In this document: one piece after another, positions 7,387 through 16,700 of the stretch | Layout: each line of letters begins with the position of its first letter | Numbering within the stretch: the stretch's first letter is position 1 | From: Clostridia bacterium | GTDB lineage: Bacteria; Bacillota; Clostridia; Christensenellales; Borkfalkiaceae | Direction: 5' to 3' | NCBI GenBank assembly: GCA_900767815.1 | Contig: CAAGAM010000167.1 | Coordinates: 1 to 54,947 of the forward strand | Length of the DNA: 54,947 nucleotides | The notes under the pieces: model-generated | What the model was told of the DNA's origin: nothing | Seen by the model: the letters and a program-made list of their open reading frames with translations, nothing else | Database searches by the model: none | Program-made: the position numbers and the translations under genes

Positions 7387-9081
7387 TCATCTCATCTTTC
7401 CGTACTTATGATTTTCTATTTTTTCCTTTTCTGCCGCTTCGATTTTTTTCTTGAACGATTTTTCTACTATGATGTTGATAAGAATCGTCGACCCCGTAGA
7501 TAAAAGAGAGTTCGTTACCATATAGATTGAAAACGCCGCCGAATAAATGAACGAGAATACGCCGAACATTACGGGCATCATCCAGGTCATCATTTTCTGA
7601 GTGGAAGCCGCCGTACCGTCGCTTCCGTCTACCGAAGAAAGCTGCATCTGCGTTTTCTGGGTTTTGTTCATTATTATCGTCGAACCCGCCATCGAAAGAA
7701 TGGAAAGAACGACTAAGATAAACCATCCGTTACCGTTTTTAAAACCTGTCTTCTTATATTCCGCAAGGTCGTAAGTAAGTTCGTTATAATCGGCTTCGCT
7801 CATAAAGTTTTTGCCGTCTTTACCCGCACTGAGCTTCTGATTGAGTTTATCGTAAGTTTCGGGGATTGCCGTCGTCCAGGAACAGTCCGCAGCCCAGATG
7901 TTTTTAACCCACGGGAAGATCACCGAGCGCGCTTTGTTGTTTTTACTCTCATACCATTCTTTTGCGGCTTTTCTCGCTTCGGTTTTAACTTCTCCCGCAT
8001 ATTTTTCTTCGACAATAGTTAAAACTCTCTCGTTTATTATATCGTCCGATCCCGCAATGAGAGCGTTTTTATCTTCGGCAAAATCGGGAAGGTCGATCAT
8101 TTTTCCGTAATTTATTTCGCCCGTTTCGGGATCGAAATAATAAGCTACTTTTTCTTCGCCGTTCGCGTCCTTATAAGTATACGTAAGCGAGGAATATTTG
8201 TTTTTCAGAGGCTGAAGCTCTTCGACGTTCCAGAAAGCGTCGAGGAAACTTATCGAACCGTCTGTTTCTTCCTTTTTTAAAGCTCCCTTTTCTATAAGGT
8301 AGCTTTCGGTTAAACCGTATTCCGTTTCGGCTATTTTTATAAGAGCTTTTTTAACCGCGTGGCCTTTTTGCGAGTTGAAAACGGAATTATCGAGGTTAAC
8401 GTTGCCGTTTTCGTCGATATAATCCTTTACGGAAGGATATTTTTCGATAAGTTTTTTAAGATTTTCGCTGTTTTTGACAAGCGTATAATCCCCGTTCGAA
8501 CCGGCAAAACAATCGGTTACGCCTTCTTTTTTCAAAAGCGCGTCGAAATTTACGACGTATACGCCGTTTTCATCGGTTATTATCGGATTTTCCTTATTCG
8601 CTTCTTCAACCAGAACGTTATCGTAAGAATTTTTCATTCCGACGAAAATATCTCTTTCGCTCCTCTGCGAATACGAGTTGAACGCGCCTATGACGATAAA
8701 GAAGAAAACGAGGGTTATAATCGTCGGCAGACACGCCGAAAAAGCAGAGTAGCCGTTCTTTTTATAAAGAGCCATCATTTTCTGCTGATAGAGATCCTTA
8801 TTTTTGGCGTACTGCTTCTGCAATTTTTCCAGGTCTTCCTTCATCGCTTCCATCTTGAGCGCGTTTTTCTTCATCGAAACACGCGACCAGACGTCCGGCG
8901 CTAAAGTTATAATTTTAAGAATAACGGTGAAGAGAATTATTCCGAGCCCTACGTCGCCCGCAAAATCGATAATTCCCGTGATGATGTTACATATCCAGCC
9001 GTATCTGACCGTTATGTCTCCGATGTTTCCGACCGAAGTTATCGTCGCCGTTATCGCAGTCAATAAATTAGATAAAAACAT
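7387..9081 (-). CDS. yidC: Membrane protein insertase YidC/OxaA with a large extracytoplasmic insertion
   Basis: The start at 9081 follows AATAAGGAGTCGA and gives 564 residues, about twice the usual Gram-positive length. TM1 (VGLGIILFTVILKIITLAP, 44-62) is followed by the charged cytoplasmic hairpin MKKNALKMEAMKEDLEKLQ and TM2 (CLPTIITLVFFFIVIGAF, 117-134). The C-terminal part, from about 451, holds the remaining TMs (WFILVVLSILSMAGS, MTWMMPVMFGVFSFIYSAAF, IYMVTNSLL). Residues about 136-450 between TM2 and the next TM form a hydrophilic domain of about 315 residues that I do not recognise. The conserved groove arginine of TM1 is a lysine here (K56). YidC inserts membrane proteins alone or with SecYEG. 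Confidence 0.92.
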   Translation of the reverse strand: MFLSNLLTAITATITSVGNIGDITVRYGWICNIITGIIDFAGDVGLGIILFTVILKIITLAPDVWSRVSMKKNALKMEAMKEDLEKLQKQYAKNKDLYQQKMMALYKKNGYSAFSACLPTIITLVFFFIVIGAFNSYSQRSERDIFVGMKNSYDNVLVEEANKENPIITDENGVYVVNFDALLKKEGVTDCFAGSNGDYTLVKNSENLKKLIEKYPSVKDYIDENGNVNLDNSVFNSQKGHAVKKALIKIAETEYGLTESYLIEKGALKKEETDGSISFLDAFWNVEELQPLKNKYSSLTYTYKDANGEEKVAYYFDPETGEINYGKMIDLPDFAEDKNALIAGSDDIINERVLTIVEEKYAGEVKTEARKAAKEWYESKNNKARSVIFPWVKNIWAADCSWTTAIPETYDKLNQKLSAGKDGKNFMSEADYNELTYDLAEYKKTGFKNGNGWFILVVLSILSMAGSTIIMNKTQKTQMQLSSVDGSDGTAASTQKMMTWMMPVMFGVFSFIYSAAFSIYMVTNSLLSTGSTILINIIVEKSFKKKIEAAEKEKIENHKYGKMR

Positions 9082-9187
9082 TCGACTCCTTATTGAATCC
9101 TGCCGCAAGCAATTATTTCCGTATTTTAAAATTAAGCTTTCGGCTTCATTTTGAGGCTTTTTATGATTTTATTTTTATGATTTTAAA

Positions 9188-9436
9188 TCAATAAAGCCAT
9201 TTTAGTTTGTTTCTGTTGTCCGGAACAGGGTCGAATCCTCCCTTATTAAAGGAATTACACCTTAAAATCCGCCAGACGGTGAGAATTATTCCTATAAAAA
9301 AATTATGTTTTTCAAACGCTTCGATAGCGTAAACGCTGCAAGTGGGAGTGAAAATACACCCCGAATGCAACGACGAAGATATATATTTTTTATAGAATTT
9401 CAGGATAGCTATAACTATCCCGTTCAATATCCTCAT
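9188..9436 (-). CDS. yidD: Membrane protein insertion efficiency factor YidD
   Basis: This 82-residue protein has an N-terminal amphipathic or membrane segment (ILNGIVIAILKFYKKYIS) and the family signature CIFTPTCSVYAIEAFEKH, then ILTVWRILRCNSFNKGGFDP and VPDN. YidD helps YidC-dependent insertion at the inner face of the membrane. It begins directly after the rnpA stop with no gap and precedes yidC, the canonical order. Confidence 0.95.
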   Translation of the reverse strand: MRILNGIVIAILKFYKKYISSSLHSGCIFTPTCSVYAIEAFEKHNFFIGIILTVWRILRCNSFNKGGFDPVPDNRNKLKWLY

Positions 9437-9751
9437 TTAAAGGTTTTCCTTTTTTTTCAGATAATTCAAATCCGCAACGAACGTATCGAAAGAATAGTCC
9501 TCCCTTACTTTCGGCAATATAACTATGCGGTAATTCTTCTTTAAATCCGAAAAAGCAACCCGCGCGCTCGCGCGAAGAAGCCTTTTTATTTTGTTTCTTT
9601 TAACCGCGTTGCCGTGTTTTTTGCTTACGGAATAACCTATTTTAAATTCGTTCGACGGAAAATACAGCATCGTAAGCGATTTTGAAAACCCTTTTTTCCC
9701 TTTTGAAAAAAGCTTGTCGAAATCGCTTTTACGTTTCAATCTGTATATCAA
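9437..9751 (-). CDS. rnpA: Ribonuclease P protein component
   Basis: This 104-residue basic protein begins RLKRKSDFDKLFSKGKKG and holds the RNase P protein core KIGYSVSKKHGNAVKRNKIKRLLRASAR (motif split here: GNAVKRNKIKRLLR). It binds the catalytic RNA and helps 5' processing of precursor tRNAs. It lies 9 bp downstream of rpmH and abuts yidD. Length and motifs are standard. Confidence 0.95.
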   Translation of the reverse strand: MIYRLKRKSDFDKLFSKGKKGFSKSLTMLYFPSNEFKIGYSVSKKHGNAVKRNKIKRLLRASARVAFSDLKKNYRIVILPKVREDYSFDTFVADLNYLKKKENL

Positions 9752-9760
9752 TTGCTTTTA

Positions 9761-9895
9761 TCAGTAAGAAAGTTTCTTACGTCCTTTGTTTCTTCTTCTT
9801 TTAAGCACGTTTCTGCCGGACTTCGTTGCCATTCTCTTTCTGAATCCGTGAACCTTGTTTCTGGTTCTTTTCTTGGGTTGGTAAGTTCTTTTCAT
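9761..9895 (-). CDS. rpmH: 50S ribosomal protein L34
   Basis: This 44-residue protein reads MKRTYQPKKRTRNKVHGF, then RKRMATKSGRNVLKRRRNKG and ends KKLSY, an unmistakable L34 sequence. It assembles into the large ribosomal subunit. It is the first gene of the rpmH-rnpA-yidD-yidC-jag transcription unit and sits about 130 bp behind a consensus promoter. The gene is preceded by an AAGGAG-like site (GCAAGGAGTAAACATC) just before the ATG. Confidence 0.97.
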   Translation of the reverse strand: MKRTYQPKKRTRNKVHGFRKRMATKSGRNVLKRRRNKGRKKLSY

Positions 9896-10028
9896 GATGT
9901 TTACTCCTTGCTTCGGGCATCTTTGTGTCTTTATGCCTCAAATTATTTTTCTTTTACTTGTTAAAAATATACCTGTAGTCGATTCGGGAAATTATAAAAA
10001 ATCACACCTCTTCCGAGTATACCCGAAC

Positions 10029-10057
10029 ATTATAACGGTTTTCTTTTCGTTTGTCAA
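10029..10057 (-). promoter_or_regulatory. Consensus promoter of the rpmH operon
   Basis: Read leftward, TTGACA (10057-10052) and TATAAT (10034-10029) are both perfect and separated by 17 bp. The transcript would start near 10022 and have a leader of about 125 nt before rpmH. Confidence 0.92.
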
Positions 10058-10075
10058 TTATTTATGTATTTATTT

Positions 10076-11179
10076 TCAAGAATTTATTCTTATCGGTAAA
10101 ATAAGATAGAGATATTCCTCTCCCGAATACGGGCGGATTATGCACGGCGAGATGGAACTGTTCATGTTGATGTTCACGAACTCGTCTCCCGCGGCTTTCA
10201 AAGCGTCGCAAAGATATTTAGAGTTGAAAGCGATGTTCACGTCCTTTCCGTCGAGGTTTATAATTACGTTTTCGTTTACGTTTCCGCTTTCGGAATTACT
10301 TAAAACGTTGATGTTGTTATCCTTTATGTCGAGCTTTATGAGGTTTTTGTTTTCTTTTGCAACGACGGACGCTCTTTCCAACGAATTTAAAAACGCAAGC
10401 CTGTTAACCCTCACCGTGGTTAAAAATTCCTTCGGAATAATCTGCTCGTAGTTAATAAATTCGCCCTCTAAAAGCCTCGTGATAAAAACCGTTCCGTCAA
10501 CTTCTATCATAAGGCTCTTTTCTTCCGAAACAAAGGTTATTTCCTCTTCGTCTTTATCTAAAAGCCTCGAAATTTCCGCAACGGCTCTTGCGGGAACGAC
10601 AAGTTTGAAATCGGACGTCGAATTTCTGAGCTTCTTTTTTGCAACCGCAAGGCGGAATCCGTCTAAGGCGACGCAAGTAAGCTCGTTATCCTTAACGGAG
10701 AAAAGCTCGCCTTTTAAAATAGGTCTGCTTTCGTCGGTCGAACAGGAGAATACCGTTTTATTTATAATGTCCTTAAAATCCTTCTGAAGTATGGAAAAAG
10801 CCTTTTCTCTCAGATCCTTCTTTATGGCGGGGAACTGATCGGAAGGAAGAGTGGAAAGATAAACTTCGGACGAACCGTATATTATTTTAAGTTTGTTGTC
10901 GTCGCCTATCATAAGCTCGACCTGATCTTCTCCCTCGAGCTTTTTTGTAAACTCCGCAAAAAGTTTGCCGGGAACAACGAACGTTCCTTCCTCTATGGTA
11001 TCCGATCTGATCGTTTTTTCTATAGCAATTTCCATATCGGTTGCGGCGAGGGTCATTTCGTCGCCTTTAACCGTCATTTTGATACCTTCCAATATCGGAT
11101 TTGTCGTTTTTACGCTGATTGCCTTGGACACTTTCATCACGGCGTTGGACAGGTCGTTTCCGTTAACTAAAACTTTCAT
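10076..11179 (-). CDS. dnaN: DNA polymerase III subunit beta (sliding clamp)
   Basis: This 367-residue protein begins MKVLVNGNDLSNAVMKVSKA and shows clamp motifs: TNPILEGIKM, ATDMEIAIE, TDESRPILKG, LTCVALDGFRLAVAKK and the C-terminal end YLILPIRI. It forms the ring that tethers the polymerase to DNA. An upstream in-frame ATG at 11248 was rejected because the ATG at 11179 has AGGAAAAGAGT before it and matches the family's N-terminus and length (about 366). dnaN is leftward from the probable origin. In most Firmicutes dnaA precedes it; here dnaA is missing. Confidence 0.96.
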   Translation of the reverse strand: MKVLVNGNDLSNAVMKVSKAISVKTTNPILEGIKMTVKGDEMTLAATDMEIAIEKTIRSDTIEEGTFVVPGKLFAEFTKKLEGEDQVELMIGDDNKLKIIYGSSEVYLSTLPSDQFPAIKKDLREKAFSILQKDFKDIINKTVFSCSTDESRPILKGELFSVKDNELTCVALDGFRLAVAKKKLRNSTSDFKLVVPARAVAEISRLLDKDEEEITFVSEEKSLMIEVDGTVFITRLLEGEFINYEQIIPKEFLTTVRVNRLAFLNSLERASVVAKENKNLIKLDIKDNNINVLSNSESGNVNENVIINLDGKDVNIAFNSKYLCDALKAAGDEFVNINMNSSISPCIIRPYSGEEYLYLILPIRINS

Positions 11180-11289
11180 ACTCTTTTCCTTTTGTTTTAT
11201 TTGCCTTTGCTTGTCCGTTTTTTTTCGTCGCGGCTTCGCGAAAGGCATTTCCTATGATTGATAATAATTTTTTTATTTAATTTAACAGT

Positions 11290-11660
11290 AGTAATAATAG
11301 TGTTGTGTGCAAATGTGGAAAACCCCGATAAAACGCTTAAAATTTCAGATTTTACCGAAGATTTTATAGTGTTCACAACTTTGATTTTCTTGGGGATAAG
11401 CAGAAAAACAAGGTGGAGAAAAGGTTGACTTCTTAATTTTTCTGTGGATAACGAACGGCTCGGGTAAATTAAGCCGCGGCGCTACACTATTATTTACAGT
11501 ATATATATTATATATAATAATCAAAAAAAAATCAACAGATTAGTGAAGCATTTGAATAGAAATTTTTAAAATTTTCGGCAAAATGCGTCGCAAAAAAAGT
11601 TATGCACAATTTCAGGGTTGAAAAGTGGATAATTTAAAAAGATTATCCACATTAAGGTTG
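11290..11660. other. oriC: Probable chromosomal replication origin (oriC)
   Basis: The 514-bp gap between divergent dnaN and rsmG contains two perfect DnaA boxes (minus-strand TTATCCACA at 11443-11451, plus-strand at 11643-11651). Near-matches lie at 11314-11322 (TTTTCCACA on minus), 11600-11608 (TTATGCACA) and 11624-11632 (minus TTATCCACT). An AT-only stretch around 11486-11535 (TATATATATTATATATAATA) is a candidate unwinding element. Gene orientation switches here: the core genes run away from this point on both sides. Confidence 0.88.
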
Positions 11661-11686
11661 ACAAGTTTTTTTTTTGATTGTAAAAT
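11658..11686 (+). promoter_or_regulatory. Promoter of rsmG abutting a DnaA box
   Basis: TTGACA (11658-11663) and TAAAAT (11681-11686) are 17 bp apart. The predicted transcript start falls at about 11693, at the ATG of rsmG (11694), so this transcript would be nearly leaderless. A perfect DnaA box ends 6 bp before the -35 element. Confidence 0.65.
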
Positions 11687-11693
11687 GTAAGGC

Positions 11694-12383
11694 ATGAACG
11701 GTATTTTTGAACAACAGAAAATTTATTTAACCGAAGAAAAAGAAAAGAAACTCGCAAAGTTCTGCACGCTTTTGAAGGAATATAACGAAAAATTCAATCT
11801 TACTTCCATAAAGGACGATGAGGAAATTTACGAAAAACATTTTGCCGACAGTTTAAAGGGCGAAGAATTTTTCTTTGAAAACGCTAAGGTTTTAGAGATA
11901 GGTTCGGGCGGAGGTTTCCCGTCGGTACCGCTGAAAATCGCGAGGGATGATCTCGATTTTACCCTTATAGAAGCCACCGGAAAAAAATGTTCTTACCTTA
12001 AAACGATAGGAAAAGAACTCGGCTTTGAAAACTTCGAGGTTTTAAACGGCCGCGCGGAAGAATTAGGGAAAAAGGAAGAATACAGGGAAAAATTCGATAT
12101 AGTTACGGCAAGAGCCGTAGCCGGGCTTAACGTTTTATGCGAATATTGCCTGCCGTTTGTTAAAATAGGAGGAATTTTCGTAGCTTACAAAGGCGAAGCC
12201 GAAGAAGAGATAAATAAAGCCGAAAACGCGATAAAAGTTTTAGGCGGTAAAATAGAAACGGTTAAAGATTTCATTCTGTCTGAAAAGTCGGGAAGAAGAA
12301 ACATAATCGTAATAAAAAAGGTATCGAAAACCCCTTCTTTATACCCGCGCGGAAACGGTAAAGAAAGGAAGAATCCGCTATAA
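11694..12383 (+). CDS. rsmG: 16S rRNA (guanine-N7)-methyltransferase RsmG
   Basis: This 229-residue SAM-dependent enzyme methylates G527 (E. coli numbering) of 16S rRNA. Motifs: YNEKFNLTSI, KHFADSL, the SAM-binding VLEIGSGGGFPSVPLKI, LIEATGKKCSYLKTI, DIVTARAVAGLNVLCEYCLP, and the C-terminal YPRGNGKERKNPL, which closely matches the usual YPR..G...K.PL ending. The AAGG 5 bp before the ATG is a short ribosome site. rsmG is commonly found beside oriC and the par genes. Confidence 0.95.
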   Translation: MNGIFEQQKIYLTEEKEKKLAKFCTLLKEYNEKFNLTSIKDDEEIYEKHFADSLKGEEFFFENAKVLEIGSGGGFPSVPLKIARDDLDFTLIEATGKKCSYLKTIGKELGFENFEVLNGRAEELGKKEEYREKFDIVTARAVAGLNVLCEYCLPFVKIGGIFVAYKGEAEEEINKAENAIKVLGGKIETVKDFILSEKSGRRNIIVIKKVSKTPSLYPRGNGKERKNPL

Positions 12384-12387
12384 AAGT

Positions 12388-12407
12388 CCGCCTATAAGTC
12401 GATTAAA
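12388..12407 (+). repeat. Intergenic motif copy 2 (CCTATAAGTCGATTAA)
   Basis: CCGCCTATAAGTCGATTAAA begins 5 bp after the rsmG stop codon. It shares the core TATAAGTCGATTA with four other intergenic sites in the window. Confidence 0.65.
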
Positions 12408-12455
12408 CAATAAAAAAAGATATCAATGAATAGTTTTTGACAATATTGAAACAAG

Positions 12456-12486
12456 AAAAAAACAACCCCAAAGGGTTGTTTTTTTC
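12456..12486. terminator. Bidirectional terminator between rsmG and the lipoprotein gene
   Basis: AAAAAACAACCC and GGGTTGTTTTTT flank a 4-nt CAAA loop. A-run and T-run on both sides make it work in either direction, between two convergent genes. Confidence 0.9.
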
Positions 12487-12543
12487 ATAAAAGGTTATAT
12501 AGAAATGAAAAGCGTGTAGTCACAAATTTTTTAAAAGTTTGTT

Positions 12544-13599
12544 TCAGATAAACGAGACCGACGAAAGTTCGTAAACAAGGAATCCCGTGTTGAAAATCGT
12601 CGGCTGGCTTATCATTACGGGAAGATGACGGGTAAAGTTTTTGGTATCCGTATTACCCTGCATGCTTTCGGCATAGTAAGCTCTCATGAAGTTCTGCCCC
12701 GTCGTTCCGCTCGTCGAAAAATCCATACGGACGACGTTGAAAGTGTAGTACGCGCGGCCCGGGAGAGAATCGAATTTAACGTCCTTTATCGGACAGACGG
12801 TGTACTGATTAGTAGAGGAAGAATCTTTTGCCGAGGTAACTTCTCTGTAAATAGAACCGGTTACGCTCTGAAGTTCTCCCGATAAAGGTTCGATCGTGGA
12901 AAAAGAATAATTCAACGCGCCGTCATACTTGAAGTTTCTGAAAAGAAGAAGCATGAGACTGTTATCCATGTACGCGTTTTTGTTGTATTTTTTAACTTCG
13001 ATTTCTTTCTTTGTTCTCTGAACGAACTGTTCGGGGCTTTCGTCGTCCTCGTTCAGCTCGATGGAGCTTTTTGCCGTCGTTCCTTCGTAATTAACGGTGG
13101 AAGTGTAAGACGAAGTTAAAAACGAATAAGATCCCGCAGAAGGATAAGGCACGGTGTTATAAATTTTCTTAACCGATTTTATCGGAGTGAAATCGTCCTC
13201 CATGCCTTTGAAAGTAATTTCCGTTTCCGTAGTGTCCGAAACGACTTTTTCGGATTTGTCGGCAAGGGTGTAAACTCCCGAAATCGTAAGAGTCGTTTTA
13301 TAAGTATAAGTTCCGTCGGCGTTCACGGTGAGTTCGGTTATATATTTCGAATCGTTGCCCGTCGTTTTAAAGCTCAGCGAAGCATTCATCGTCTCTTTGT
13401 TCCAGAGTTTTCCGTCTTTACCCGACGACCAGTATACGTTATATTCCGTTCTTTCCGTTCCGCCCGCTTTCTTTTCGTCCGAAGTACTCTGATACCAGTA
13501 CGAACCGTTATAACTCGCTCCGCCCGAAGAACTTCCGCAGGAAGCGAGAGCAAAAAGGGCGAGCATGCCCGAAACGGCAGCCAATATTTTCTTTTTCAT
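12544..13599 (-). CDS. Putative lipoprotein of unknown function
   Basis: This 351-residue protein has a lipoprotein signal peptide (MKKKILAAVSGMLALFALAS, Cys at 21) and a Ser/Gly-rich spacer. The rest is rich in Thr, Ser, Tyr and Lys with alternating beta-strand patterns such as YITELTVNADGTYTYKTTLT and YYTFNVVRMDFSTSG, suggesting an extracytoplasmic beta-rich domain. I do not recognise a family. It is the only leftward gene between the origin and addB, converges on rsmG across a shared terminator and has its own AAGGAG-like ribosome site (AAGGAGCTTTTTATA). Confidence 0.75.
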   Translation of the reverse strand: MKKKILAAVSGMLALFALASCGSSSGGASYNGSYWYQSTSDEKKAGGTERTEYNVYWSSGKDGKLWNKETMNASLSFKTTGNDSKYITELTVNADGTYTYKTTLTISGVYTLADKSEKVVSDTTETEITFKGMEDDFTPIKSVKKIYNTVPYPSAGSYSFLTSSYTSTVNYEGTTAKSSIELNEDDESPEQFVQRTKKEIEVKKYNKNAYMDNSLMLLLFRNFKYDGALNYSFSTIEPLSGELQSVTGSIYREVTSAKDSSSTNQYTVCPIKDVKFDSLPGRAYYTFNVVRMDFSTSGTTGQNFMRAYYAESMQGNTDTKNFTRHLPVMISQPTIFNTGFLVYELSSVSFI

Positions 13600-13781
13600 T
13601 ATAAAAAGCTCCTTAAAAAACGATACAAAAAAAAACTCGTACCATATGCCCTATTTTAGCATAAAAGCATAAAAAAGAAAACAAAAAAATAAAGAATTTT
13701 AAATTTTCACAATAAACTTATGGAAAAAGTACGTCATATATGATATAATTTCTTATATATAGAAAAAGGACGGGATCGGTT

Positions 13782-16700
13782 ATGAAATTATACGGGCAAA
13801 AAACCTATTACTCCTGCATCGACGCCGCGGCGGAAGAAATTTCGAGGCTCAAAGGAGGGCTTAAAGGTAATATAGTCGTTTTTTGCGAGGACAAGCTCAC
13901 CCTTTCCGTCGAAGAAGCGATAGTAAAAAAACTCGGCGGAACTTTCAACGTCGAGGTTTTAACTTTCGGAAGATATATTTCCGAAAAAAAAGCGGACGCG
14001 AAGGCTCTTTCCAAGGAAAGCGCGGCGATCGCCGTAAAAAAAATACTCGGAAACTTAAAATCCGAGCTTAAAGTATTATCGCGGCTGTCGGCTTCGCCGT
14101 CGTTCGCGTTCGAGACGAGCGAACTCATCGCCCAGTTAAAATCGGCAAAGGTCAAGCCCGACGAACTTCTGAAAGCTTCTTTCGGTTGCAGAGAAAACGT
14201 GCGGGCGAAAATAGCGGACGTCGCGCTGATATTCGGGGCTTACGAAAAATTTCTGAAAGAAAAAGGGCTTACCGATCAGAGCGGCGTTTTAGACGTTATG
14301 CCGTCGCTTATCGAAAAGGACGAAAAATTAAAAAAATCGGACGTGTTTATAGTAGGATTTTCTTCGGTAACGAAGCAGACGTGCGAGATAATAAAAACTC
14401 TCGGAAAGTGCGTTTCTTCGCTCAGCGTTTTCGCGTGCCGCGGGGATAACGAAAACCTGTATTTAAACGAGTTTTATAATTTCGTTTCTTCTCTTCCTTC
14501 ATGCGAAAAAACGGCTGTAAAAACGGAGAGCCTTTTACCCGAAGCGGAAGCTCTTTTAAGCGGGCTTTTCGATCACTCGATTTTTCAAAAAGCTGGGCTA
14601 TATAGCGATAAAGTGCATATTTTCGAGGGCAATAACGTGCGGGACGAGATAGAATTCGCCGCAAAACAAATCACCTATCTCGTCATAAACAAAGGTTACA
14701 GATATTCCGATTTTTGTCTTGCCGTCGGTAATCTTCCCGCCTCGAAACTTCAGATAAAAAAGATATTCGACGATTATTCCGTACCTTATTTTTCGGACGA
14801 AAAACACTCTCTTTCTTCCCATCCTCTCGCAAGGCTTACGATAAGCGTTTTAAAAGCCGCCGCGCGGGGCGGGGATCTGGACGAAATAAAGAACGTAATT
14901 TTAAATCCGCTTTTCATTTCCGACAGAAAAACCGCCGACGATTTTATAAAAACCTTAACCAAAAATTCGGTTACGGCGAAGTTGTTTTTATCCGACGAAT
15001 TCTCTTTTTCGGACGATATTTACATTTCGGGAAAGCGCGACGCGTTGAAATATGCGATAAAAAGCTTTTCTAAAACCGATAAAACGAGCGAGTTCGTAAG
15101 AAAGGTTTTAAGTTTTTACGAAGCGGCGGGAACGAAGGAAAACACGGAACAAACCGCGCTGAAACTTTCCGCCGTGTCCGCCGAAGAAGAGAGTTCTTTT
15201 TTAACCTCGGCAACCGAAAAGGTTTCGGAAGTCGTTAAAATGACGGGCGACGTTTTAGAGAACGATGAAATAACGATAAACGAATTCATAAAGCTTCTCG
15301 AAGCGGGGTTTAAGGCTTGCGAAGTGGGGTTGATCCCTCAGACGCGCGATTGCGTTTACGTCGGCGAGCTTAAAGATTGCAGATACAAAAAATATAAAAA
15401 GCTTTTCGCTATGTCTCTTACGGGCGAAGTTCCGTTCGTCAAAAGCGACGCCGCCCTTCTGATGGACAGCGATATCGCAGGGCTTGAAGAACTTTCGGTT
15501 TCGATAGAACCCAAAATAAGCGTCGTCAACAAGCGCGAAAAAGAAGCGGCGGGGATATCTCTTGCGTCCTTTTCGGAAACGTTGTTTTTATCTTACAGCC
15601 TCTCTTCGCCCTCGGGCGCGCAGCTTGTAAGAAGCGAAATAATAGACTACGCGCAAGCTATTTTTACAAATAAAAACGGCGCGCCTATTCGGGCTTTCGA
15701 TAAACGTTCGATCGAAAAGGAAGCCGAAGAAGGGGAAAACAACGAGAGAAAAACCCTCTATTCGTCCCTCCCTTATATGCGTTTCCGCCCCGCGGTTTTC
15801 TCGTTTATAAAAGACGCGGATAACTATAAAAACGGGGCTATAAGTTCGTTAACGCGCATTTCTTCCTTTCATCAGGCAGTTAAAACATATAATGGCGGGC
15901 GCGAATTTCCGTATATAGAAAGCCTCTTAAACAAAATAAACGAAGAGATGGTTTTCAGAAAAAACATACCGACGGAAAACTATTTCAGAAAGGGAACGGT
16001 TTCGGCAAGCAAGCTCGAATGTTTTTTCTCCTGCCCGTATAAATGTTTCGTTAAGTACGGGCTGGGCGCGGCGGATAAGCTTACGGGCGAAGTACGCTCG
16101 CTCGATTTCGGAAACGTTCTGCACGACGTTGCGGAAGAGTTTGTGAAACGTATGGACGATCTGACCGACAAAACGTGGGAAGAAAAAGCCGTAGAGATTA
16201 TCCGTAAAGTTCTTTCAGACCCGAAAATAAGCAAATTTTCCCGCCGCGGCGATTTTGCTTACGCCCTTAAACTCACCGAAAAAGAGGGTAAAAAACTTTG
16301 CCGCGATATATGGTTCGAGTTTAAAAATTCGGGCTTCAAACCGGTCGGCGAAGAGGTGTGGTTTTCGGAATGGTCGGAATATAAGCCCATTCGGCTTTAC
16401 ACGAAAAAAGGCAGTTTCCGCGTGGACGGCAAAGCCGACAGGGTCGATAAATATAAAAATTACGTAAGAATCGTGGACTACAAAACGGGCAACGCGTCCG
16501 AAAAGGTAAAGGAAGAAAAGTTTTACACGGGGCAGAACATTCAGCTCTATTTATATATGAACGCATTCGTCCGCACGGGCGAAAGACCCGCGGGCGCGTA
16601 TTATTACGCCGTGAACGATTCTTTTTCAAAACCAGACGACGAAAAAGCTCCGATGGCGGGAAAAACGCTTATGAACGACGAAATTTTAAACGCCACCGAC

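Noticed and set aside
11180..11248. N-terminal extension of dnaN from an upstream ATG
   Set aside because: The 23 extra residues are basic and unlike any clamp N-terminus, and the ATG at 11179 has a proper ribosome site.
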